From: Alphaproteobacteria bacterium
GTDB taxonomy: Bacteria > Pseudomonadota > Alphaproteobacteria > Puniceispirillales > Puniceispirillaceae
Direction of reading: 5' to 3'
DNA length: 5,156 nucleotides
Assembly: GCA_016780695.1 (NCBI GenBank)
Contig: JADHLK010000117.1
Location: 1-5,156 of the forward strand
In this document: positions 1 to 4,790 of the stretch, one piece after another
Layout: every line of letters starts with the position of its first letter
Position numbering within the stretch: position 1 is the first letter of the stretch
Translations under genes and position numbers: made by a program
The notes under the pieces: model-generated
Databases searched by the model: none
What the model was told of the DNA's origin: nothing
Seen by the model: only the letters and a program-made list of their open reading frames with translations

Positions 1-737
1 AGCACCCGTAACAGCAAGTCAAAATGCGTGCCGGGCGGCAGAAAATAATTCAGCATGGTCGACGCCACAAACAGCAGCGTGATCAGCGGCACACCGCGCA
101 TGAACTCAATAAACATAATCGACAGGGTGCGCACAGCCAGCAATCTGGATTGTCTGCCAAGTGCCAGCAATATCCCCAGCGGTAGCGAGGCAGCAATGCC
201 GGTTACCCCGACAATCAGGGTCAGCATAAACCCGCCAAACAAGGCTGTCTTGACCGGCGGCAGACCAAACACGCCGCCCAACAGCAGAATAGCTGTCAAA
301 ACCGGATAAAAGGCGGTGAACCAGAACATCTGGCGGCGGGCCGGAAATTTCGGCATCAAGAGCGGGCCTATCGCTACAAATAACATGAAAAAACAGAGCA
401 ATGGTCGCCAACGCTCAGTCTCTGGATAAAAGCCAAACATAAATTGTTCAATGCGCTTGCCAATCACTGCCCAGCAGGCCCCGCTATTGATCTCCAGACA
501 TTCCTGCTTGCTGCCAGCCTGCACAACCGCATCAAAGACAAACCAGCCAGATGATGAGCTGACCAGCATCCAAAGCAGCCAGACAACCACCAGGGTCATC
601 ACCGAATTGGTCAGGTTATAGAACAGATTCTGGCGCAGCCACCCTACCGGGCCGGTCGTGCCAACCGGCGGCGGCAAGGCCGGCAGGCTGGCGGTTGCGA
701 CATATCCCCTGGCGTTTTGTGATGGTGATGAAGCCAT
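1..737 (-). CDS. aapM: General L-amino-acid ABC transporter permease AapM (5' part, runs off window)
   Basis: Second inner-membrane permease of the Aap/Bzt polar amino-acid importer, expected to pair with AapQ and receive substrate from AapJ. The minus strand is open for 245 codons from the ATG at 735-737 to the left edge without a stop, so the C-terminal third or so, including the EAA loop that contacts the ATPase, is missing. Seen in the translation: a Pro/Ala-rich cytosolic N-terminus (residues 1-35), a hydrophobic segment near 46-60, the family-like GACWAVI (86-92) followed by FGFYPETERWRP (101-112), further hydrophobic segments near 112-128, 138-158 and 167-192, and FIEFMRGVPLITLLF (209-223), typical of polar amino-acid permeases. 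The start lies 9 bases after the aapQ stop and has an AGGGG ribosome-binding site 6 bases upstream, so co-translation with aapQ is likely. Identification is firm to family; BztC is the alternative name in Rhodobacter. Confidence 0.93.
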   Translation of the reverse strand, partial: MASSPSQNARGYVATASLPALPPPVGTTGPVGWLRQNLFYNLTNSVMTLVVVWLLWMLVSSSSGWFVFDAVVQAGSKQECLEINSGACWAVIGKRIEQFMFGFYPETERWRPLLCFFMLFVAIGPLLMPKFPARRQMFWFTAFYPVLTAILLLGGVFGLPPVKTALFGGFMLTLIVGVTGIAASLPLGILLALGRQSRLLAVRTLSIMFIEFMRGVPLITLLFVASTMLNYFLPPGTHFDLLLRV

Positions 738-743
738 AGCCTG

Positions 744-748
744 CCCCT
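744..748 (-). promoter_or_regulatory. aapM ribosome-binding site overlapping the aapQ stop codon
   Basis: The minus strand reads AGGGG here, six bases before the aapM ATG. It shares two bases with the aapQ TAG stop (747-749). Ribosomes finishing aapQ would therefore sit on the aapM initiation site, which suggests translational coupling and matched amounts of the two permeases. The coupling is inferred from geometry only. Confidence 0.6.
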
Positions 749-1910
749 AGCGTCCGACCAGCCGCACGCGGCTGTTATACCAGTTCATGAAAGCGGAAAT
801 TATCAGCGAGATGATAAGGTAAATTCCCATCACCATCAGCATGGCCTCCATCTCCCGGCCTGTCTGATTGAGTGTAATTCCGCCCAGCGTTGCCACAATA
901 TCCATATAGCCGATGGCAATCGCCAGCGAGGAATTCTTGGTCAGATTAAGATATTGCGAGGTCAGCGGCGGAATGATAATGCGGCGCGCCTGCGGCAAAA
1001 TCACTTCATTCATCACCTGATTGGGCCGCAAGCCAATCGCCTCAGCCGCCTCTCTCTGGCCTTTATCCACCGCGATAATACCGGCGCGCACAATCTCTCC
1101 GATAAAGGCAGCGGTATAGATGGAGAGCGCAAAGGTAAGGGCCACAAATTCCGGTGGCAGCTGGATACCACCGCGGAAATTAAAACCTTTCAGGGCCGGA
1201 AAGCTGAGTGAAATGGGCTGGCCAGCTGCAAAAAAGGCCAGCAGCGGCAGCAAAATCCAAATCGCCAGATTGACCCGGAATACCGGCAGCTGCATCCCGG
1301 ACTGGCGCTGGCGGGCACGGGCATAGCGGGCGAATCCGACCGAGAAAAACAGCGCGGCCACCACCCCCAGCCAGACAAGCCAGATACCTGTCTCGGCTAT
1401 CGGCTTTGGCACATAAAGCCCGCGATTGGTCAGAAACAGCACCTCACCAACGGTCAGCGCCTTTTTCGGGTGCGGCATGGTATTCACGATAATCCCGTGC
1501 CAAAGCAGGATATGCAGCAACACCGGCACATTGCGGGTAAATTCGATATAGACATAAGCCAGCTTGCTGATCAGCCAGTTGCGCGACAGCCGCGCAACCC
1601 CCAGCACAAATCCCAGCACCGTCGCCAGCACAATACCGACACCGGCAACCAGAAAAGTATTCAGCAAGCCCACTATCGCAGCGCGCAAATGCGTCGATCT
1701 GTTGGTATATTCGATCAGCGTCTGGTTGATATCATAGCCAGCTGGCAGCATCAGGAAATCAAAGCCAAATCCCTTGTTCAGCGTGGCAAAATTGCTGATC
1801 ACATTGCTGATCAGCCAGGAAAAACAGGCAAAGAAAGCGACCAGAACAAATATCTGGATCAAAATGCCGCGCGATTGCTCATTGCGCCAAAGGGAACTGA
1901 AATATGACAT
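747..1910 (-). CDS. aapQ: General L-amino-acid ABC transporter permease AapQ
   Basis: First inner-membrane permease of the Aap/Bzt importer, which moves a broad range of L-amino acids from the periplasm using ATP hydrolysed by AapP. The 387-residue length is close to known AapQ/BztB proteins (about 400). The protein starts with a short cytosolic tail and a membrane segment at about 17-38. It then has a periplasmic stretch containing NQTLIEYTNRSTHLRA (62-77) and multiple hydrophobic segments (about 79-105, 120-141, 174-194, 213-230, 255-277, 355-378). The permease hallmark FTRNVPVLLHILLW lies at 124-137. The EAA loop, which docks on the ATPase, is at about 286-315 with core EAAEAIG (287-293), followed by KNSSLAIAIGY (325-335). 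The ATG start is supported by AGAGG nine bases upstream. The gene follows aapJ after 121 bases containing a stem-loop and precedes aapM by 9 bases. No frame damage is seen. Confidence 0.96.
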   Translation of the reverse strand: MSYFSSLWRNEQSRGILIQIFVLVAFFACFSWLISNVISNFATLNKGFGFDFLMLPAGYDINQTLIEYTNRSTHLRAAIVGLLNTFLVAGVGIVLATVLGFVLGVARLSRNWLISKLAYVYIEFTRNVPVLLHILLWHGIIVNTMPHPKKALTVGEVLFLTNRGLYVPKPIAETGIWLVWLGVVAALFFSVGFARYARARQRQSGMQLPVFRVNLAIWILLPLLAFFAAGQPISLSFPALKGFNFRGGIQLPPEFVALTFALSIYTAAFIGEIVRAGIIAVDKGQREAAEAIGLRPNQVMNEVILPQARRIIIPPLTSQYLNLTKNSSLAIAIGYMDIVATLGGITLNQTGREMEAMLMVMGIYLIISLIISAFMNWYNSRVRLVGR

Positions 1911-1979
1911 CTTGGGATGCCTCTTTACCGATCTGGGGCCGTGCGGCCGGACACTTAAAAAATACAGTCATTCAAAGAA

Positions 1980-2016
1980 GAACAGCCCTTCTCCGGTTAA
2001 GGGAAAAGGGCTGTTC
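1980..2016 (-). terminator. Intra-operon stem-loop between aapJ and aapQ (attenuator or mRNA 3'-end stabiliser)
   Basis: An 11-bp perfect inverted repeat, GAACAGCCCTT at 1980-1990 and AAGGGCTGTTC at 2006-2016, encloses a 15-base loop. It begins 15 bases after the aapJ stop codon in the direction of transcription. The bases after the stem on the minus strand are TTCTTTG, a poor U-tract, with a run of six T another 17 bases on. It therefore looks like a leaky terminator or an RNA stability element rather than a full stop. In binding-protein transporters such structures commonly raise the amount of binding-protein message over the permease message. That role is inferred here. Confidence 0.65.
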
Positions 2017-2031
2017 GTCGCATTCAGATAG

Positions 2032-3048
2032 TTATTTTACCGGCGGGATATAGTGCAGGCCGCCATCCTTGGCCAGCGCGTTGATACCGCGCGACAGGCC
2101 CAGCTTGGTGCTCTTGCCCAGATGCCGCTCAAAGGATTCGCCATAATTGCCGACCTGGGTGATGATGTTGTAAGCCCAGTCAGGCGACAGGCCCAATGTT
2201 GTCACACCCTGCAATTCCTCAACACCAAGCAGACGGCGGATTTCCGGGTTTTCGGACCCCTTCATCTCATCTGCATTCTGTGAGGTAATGCCCAGCTCTT
2301 CAGCAACCATCATGGCTTTCAAAGTCCAGGAAGCAATATCAGCCCACTGGTCATCGCCATGACGCACGACCGGGCCCAGCGGCTCTTTGGAGATAACTTC
2401 CGGCAGCACCACATGGTCATTCGGATTGTCAAAAGCAGCTTTGGTTGCGGCCAGACCGGATGCGTCTGTTGTGTAAACATCACAGCGGCCAGCCAGATAG
2501 TTGGCCTGTGCTTCAGCGTTGGTCGCAATCGGCACCGGCTCATAGCTAATATTGTTCAGCGAGAAATATTCGGCCAGATTCAGCTCAGTCGTGGTGCCGG
2601 TCTGGATGCAGACAGAAGCCCCGTCCAGCTCAGTCGCAGAGCTGACACCCAGAGAGGCCGGAACCATGAAGCCCTGACCATCATAATAGTTCACCCCAAC
2701 GAAAGTCTGCTGCAGGTCAACATCGCGGCTGAAAGTCCAGGTTGTGTTACGGGACAGGATTTCTCCCTCGCCCGCACGCAGCTTGGTAAAGCGCTCAGCT
2801 GTGGTGGACGGCACAAAGCCAACCGCCCCGGCATCGCCCAGAACAGCCGCTGCAACAGCCCGGCAATAGTCAATGTCAAAGCCTGACCAGACACCCTGAT
2901 CATTCGGTGCAGCAAAGCCAGCAAGACCAGTATTCACGATACAGGTCAATTCACCTTTGGCCCGCACATCATCCAATGTAGCGGCCCCTGCCGTCCCGGC
3001 CAGCGCGATGCTGGCAAGCCCGGCAACCATCCATGAAGTTTTCTTCAT
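2032..3048 (-). CDS. aapJ: General L-amino-acid ABC transporter periplasmic binding protein AapJ
   Basis: Periplasmic receptor of the Aap/Bzt importer, which captures L-amino acids and delivers them to AapQ-AapM. The product is 338 residues, close to the roughly 340 of known AapJ proteins. A signal peptide is evident: MKK, a hydrophobic core (residues 6-18), then AGTAGA with probable cleavage before ATLDDV near residue 23. Family signatures follow: TCIVNTGLAGFAAPND (35-50), FDIDYCRAVAAAVLGD (57-72), SRNTTWTFSRDVD (99-111), VCIQTGTTTELN (146-157), AGRCDVYTTDASGLAA (186-201) and GESFERHLG (313-321). The mature protein has four cysteines (36, 62, 147, 189), which could form two disulfides. I chose the ATG at 3046-3048 because it gives a normal signal peptide and has GAGGG five bases upstream. 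In-frame ATGs at 3060 and 3120 would put 4 or 24 extra residues before it, and the 3060 codon abuts that same ribosome-binding site. It is the first gene of the operon. Confidence 0.96.
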   Translation of the reverse strand: MKKTSWMVAGLASIALAGTAGAATLDDVRAKGELTCIVNTGLAGFAAPNDQGVWSGFDIDYCRAVAAAVLGDAGAVGFVPSTTAERFTKLRAGEGEILSRNTTWTFSRDVDLQQTFVGVNYYDGQGFMVPASLGVSSATELDGASVCIQTGTTTELNLAEYFSLNNISYEPVPIATNAEAQANYLAGRCDVYTTDASGLAATKAAFDNPNDHVVLPEVISKEPLGPVVRHGDDQWADIASWTLKAMMVAEELGITSQNADEMKGSENPEIRRLLGVEELQGVTTLGLSPDWAYNIITQVGNYGESFERHLGKSTKLGLSRGINALAKDGGLHYIPPVK

Positions 3049-3079
3049 TTCATCCCTCATATGATTCTGATTGTTATTT

Positions 3080-3109
3080 TGCAAAGGTCTGCTGCCCCCC
3101 CGCTTTGCA
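3080..3109 (-). promoter_or_regulatory. Stem-loop in the aapJ 5' leader with a seven-G loop
   Basis: The inverted repeat TGCAAAG (3080-3086) and CTTTGCA (3103-3109) is separated by 16 bases containing seven consecutive C on the plus strand (3095-3101), which is G7 in the aapJ message. It lies between the candidate promoter and the aapJ ribosome-binding site (3054-3058). An overlapping alternative stem, TCTGC (3088-3092) with GCAGA (3107-3111), cannot form at the same time. It could be a leader RNA structure or a protein-binding dyad. I recognise no known riboswitch. Confidence 0.35.
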
Positions 3110-3130
3110 GAAGACTCCACACATTCGACT

Positions 3131-3160
3131 ATTTTGAACAGAAGATCAGCCGTTTGACAA
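3131..3160 (-). promoter_or_regulatory. Candidate sigma-70 type promoter for aapJQM
   Basis: On the minus strand, TTGTCA (3155-3160, 5 of 6 matches to the -35 consensus) is followed after 18 bases by CAAAAT (3131-3136, 4 of 6 matches to the -10 consensus). Transcription would start near 3124 and give a leader of about 75 bases before the aapJ ATG. The stretch just upstream is rich in A/T tracts, which suits a strong promoter. The -10 match is modest and the call is a prediction. Confidence 0.4.
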
Positions 3161-3219
3161 GTTTTTCTTTGATATTATTGCGTCTTTTTGTGTTTTTCTT
3201 TCCAAAAACTGCGCTTTTT
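3161..3219. promoter_or_regulatory. A/T-tract-rich region upstream of aapJ promoter, possibly curved DNA
   Basis: Five-base T or A runs occur at 3162-3166, 3185-3189, 3193-3197, 3204-3208 and 3215-3219. The last three are centred 11 bases apart, and all five fall within about two bases of multiples of 10.5 from the first. This pattern is associated with intrinsic bending. The region also contains the 10-bp direct repeat GTTTTTCTTT at 3161-3170 and 3192-3201. It lies immediately upstream of the candidate aapJ -35 element, where an UP element or bend would act. No gene is seen in this interval. Confidence 0.4.
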
Positions 3220-3332
3220 CGACTCTTGACAAATACGCCAACTGGCAGGAACACTGAAAACCGGGGCACCCCCCTTCTGGCGCAGGCTGGAAGCTGACTA
3301 AAACCAAGAGAACAGGTTAGGGCGGAACGGCA

Positions 3333-3354
3333 CTGACAAGGCCGGCCTTGACAG
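3333..3354. promoter_or_regulatory. 22-bp palindrome just upstream of pncA, candidate operator
   Basis: The two 11-base arms CTGACAAGGCC and GGCCTTGACAG are inverted repeats matching at 10 of 11 positions, with no spacer. The inner 14 bases are a perfect palindrome. The dyad ends two bases before the pncA ribosome-binding site and 11 bases before its ATG. It could be a dimeric repressor operator. As RNA, it could fold into a short hairpin with a CCGG loop beside the ribosome-binding site. The cognate regulator is unknown. Confidence 0.5.
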
Positions 3355-3356
3355 CA

Positions 3357-3361
3357 GAGGG
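3357..3361 (+). promoter_or_regulatory. pncA ribosome-binding site that decides the start
   Basis: GAGGG lies four bases before the ATG at 3366-3368. It supports that ATG over the in-frame TTG at 3348. The TTG sits inside the 22-bp palindrome and has only AAGG upstream. Confidence 0.6.
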
Positions 3362-3365
3362 CAAG

Positions 3366-4001
3366 ATGGGTGGACATATCCAGACAACAGAAAAAGATGC
3401 GCTGATTCTGATTGATATTCAGAATGATTTTTGTCCCGGCGGGGCCTTGGCGGTGCCAGAAGGTGACCGGGTGGTGGCGGCGGCCAACCAGCTGATGGGC
3501 CGCTTCTCGCTTGTCGCCTTCAGCCAGGATTGGCATCCGCCCGGGCATAAATCCTTTGCCTCTGCCCATGCCGGGAAAAGCCCGTTTGAAACCACGCAAA
3601 TGCCCTATGGCACCCAGATTCTCTGGCCTGATCACTGTGTGCAGGGAACATCCGGGGCTGCTTTTCACCAAGCGCTTGATGAAAACCGGGCCAGCATTGT
3701 TATCCGCAAGGGCAGCAACCCGGATATTGATTCCTATTCCACCTTTTATGAAAATGACCGCAAGACCGCGACCGGGCTGGCCGGCTATCTGAAACAGCGT
3801 GGTATTGAGCGGATTTTCGTGGCCGGGCTGGCTTGGGAATATTGTGTTGGTTTTTCAGCGCTCGATGGCCGGGCTGAAGGGTTTGAGGTATTTTTTGTAG
3901 AAGATGCCACAGGGGCCTTCCGAAATGACGATTTTGCCCCGATGAATGGCCAGCTGCAAGCAGCCGGTGTCCGGCATATCCAATCCAGCGATATCAGCTA
4001 A
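3366..4001 (+). CDS. pncA: Nicotinamidase (nicotinamide deamidase)
   Basis: Hydrolyses nicotinamide to nicotinate and ammonia in the cytoplasm, the first step of deamidating NAD salvage; many family members also act on pyrazinamide. The 211 residues match the usual length (E. coli PncA is about 213). The isochorismatase-fold triad is present: Asp17 in DIQNDFCPGGALAVPEGD, Lys115 in IRKGSNPDIDSYSTFYEND, and the nucleophile Cys160 in GLAWEYCVGFSALD. Metal ligands are expected at Asp55, His57 and His61 in QDWHPPGHKSFASAH and at His90 in WPDHCVQG. Oddities: the usual Thr-Asp before (Y/F/H)CV is replaced by Trp158-Glu, and the common DACRG motif reads DATGAF (180-185). Both positions lie around the active site, so kinetics or substrate range may differ, though the catalytic set is complete. 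No signal peptide. A 22-bp palindrome precedes the ribosome-binding site. I see no clear promoter. The gene is divergent from aapJ and converges on the SOUL gene with 22 bases between stops. Confidence 0.95.
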   Translation: MGGHIQTTEKDALILIDIQNDFCPGGALAVPEGDRVVAAANQLMGRFSLVAFSQDWHPPGHKSFASAHAGKSPFETTQMPYGTQILWPDHCVQGTSGAAFHQALDENRASIVIRKGSNPDIDSYSTFYENDRKTATGLAGYLKQRGIERIFVAGLAWEYCVGFSALDGRAEGFEVFFVEDATGAFRNDDFAPMNGQLQAAGVRHIQSSDIS

Positions 4002-4023
4002 TCCGCCTGACCAGCTCGGTTTT

Positions 4024-4644
4024 TCAGCTGCCTCGCTTGGTCAAATCAAGGGCAAACATCGCCTCATTGCGCCGGTTGAAAGGCAGGGTAAAAGGCCCGT
4101 TATAGGTGGCCTTGACTGGCGGGCCAAGCGGCGTGAGCCCGTCGCGCTCCATCATTTGCCGGAGCAGCTGGTGGTGGCGGATAAAATTCCCGTCAGAGGC
4201 GTGGCCTGAATAGGTGATAACGGCGAAATACTGCGCTGGCAGCAATTTGATAGAGACCGCCGGGTTGGTTGGTCTGGGCGCGCTCTCAGCTGTGAATTCT
4301 GGCGGCAGGAAAAACTGCATCACCTTTTGCCCGCCGGCCTGCTGTTGAGCAACCGGGGCGGTCATCCTTATTTTCACCGATTCGGTAACCGGCACGGTCA
4401 TAGCCAGTTTTTGCGCCGAGATATTGGCCCCGGAAATATAGCTGAACAGGGTTTGAAAGCCGCTTCCCTCGCCGCGATAGGCCACCTCCGCCACCAGCCG
4501 CGGGGCATACAGCCTGACCTCATAGCTGGCCTTGCTAGCTACCAGATGATAGGGGGGCTCATCATAGGCCATGGCAGGCCCAAGCGGCAAAGCCGCGAGC
4601 AAAAAGACAATAAGGGTCACACATTTTTTAATAATTATCTTCAT
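4024..4644 (-). CDS. Exported SOUL family haem-binding-like protein
   Basis: Belongs to the SOUL/HEBP family, named for eukaryotic haem-binding proteins; the role of bacterial members is poorly defined and haem binding is not proven here. The 206-residue product starts with a signal peptide (Lys-rich start, hydrophobic core at about 9-21, probable cleavage after GPAMA at residue 26), placing it in the periplasm or outside the cell. There is no lipobox cysteine at the cleavage site. Family features in order: YEVRLYAP (41-48), GFQTLFSYISGAN (62-74), KLAMTVPV (79-86), KIRMTAPV (91-98), MQFFLPPEF (109-117), and the C-terminal block YNGPFTLPFNRRNEAMF (181-197), which resembles the conserved SOUL ending. 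Only this ATG gives a full signal peptide, yet no good ribosome-binding site precedes it, so expression may be low. The gene converges on pncA and is divergent from the dehydrogenase gene. No terminator hairpin is clear in the 22-base gap to pncA. Confidence 0.92.
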   Translation of the reverse strand: MKIIIKKCVTLIVFLLAALPLGPAMAYDEPPYHLVASKASYEVRLYAPRLVAEVAYRGEGSGFQTLFSYISGANISAQKLAMTVPVTESVKIRMTAPVAQQQAGGQKVMQFFLPPEFTAESAPRPTNPAVSIKLLPAQYFAVITYSGHASDGNFIRHHQLLRQMMERDGLTPLGPPVKATYNGPFTLPFNRRNEAMFALDLTKRGS

Positions 4645-4778
4645 CTTTTGGGTGATTATCCCGTTGGTTCAGTCCTGTCTGTCCTATACAATCAAAACCA
4701 GCTGCCGGATCACATCCAGAAGGTCAGCTGGCCCGGATTGACAGGCTGGCCCGGATTTGATGGAGTTTTGCCAGATTT
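4645..4778. other. Divergent intergenic region between the SOUL gene and the dehydrogenase gene
   Basis: About 135 bases with no gene I can support. It must hold the promoters of both flanking genes, but no well-spaced -35/-10 pair stands out on either strand. A TTGACA at 4738-4743 faces the dehydrogenase gene and lies between two copies of a 13-bp direct repeat, but it lacks a matching -10 at 16-18 bases. Confidence 0.5.
4727..4757. repeat. 13-bp direct repeat, candidate regulator site
   Basis: GCTGGCCCGGATT occurs at 4727-4739 and 4745-4757, an 18-bp period. A shorter related word, GCTGCCGGAT, lies at 4701-4710. The pair straddles a TTGACA at 4738-4743, so a protein bound here could control the downstream dehydrogenase or the divergent SOUL gene. 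It may equally be a chance tandem duplication. Confidence 0.5.
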
Positions 4779-4784
4779 AAGGAG
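4779..4784 (+). promoter_or_regulatory. Strong ribosome-binding site selecting a TTG start at 4791
   Basis: AAGGAG is the best Shine-Dalgarno match in the window. It is six bases from an in-frame TTG (4791-4793), ideal spacing. It is 33 bases from the first in-frame ATG (4818), too far to serve it. An ATG at 4786 is only one base away and opens a ten-codon frame. Confidence 0.6.
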
Positions 4785-4790
4785 CATGGT

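Noticed and set aside
55..411. Short open frames on both strands (55-309 plus, 106-411 minus)
   Set aside because: They overlap aapM, whose frame is open across the whole interval and encodes recognisable permease sequence; the others show no family features and lack plausible initiation sites.
1470..1907. Plus-strand 145-codon open frame
   Set aside because: It is antisense to the well-supported aapQ, is rich in Gln/His/Arg as expected from reverse-reading a membrane protein gene, and resembles no family.
2359..2886. Plus-strand 175-codon open frame
   Set aside because: It is antisense to aapJ, where every part of the AapJ translation matches the family; the long frame follows from codon bias.
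3226..3254. Plus-strand promoter for pncA using TTGACA at 3226-3231
   Set aside because: The bases at 16-18 spacing (around GAACAC) do not resemble a -10 element.
3236..3282. Possible long hairpin (CGCCA at 3236-3240 with TGGCG at 3278-3282, inner GGGG/CCCC) in the pncA upstream region
   Set aside because: The stems are short and separated by unpaired bases, and I see no match to a known riboswitch.
3129..3671. Minus-strand 180-codon open frame across the aapJ-pncA intergenic region
   Set aside because: More than half is antisense to pncA and the rest reads through A/T tracts and promoter-like sequence; no ribosome-binding site or family similarity.
4002..4023. Terminator between the convergent pncA and SOUL genes
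   Set aside because: A run of five T is present at the edge (4020-4024), but no convincing stem precedes it on either strand.
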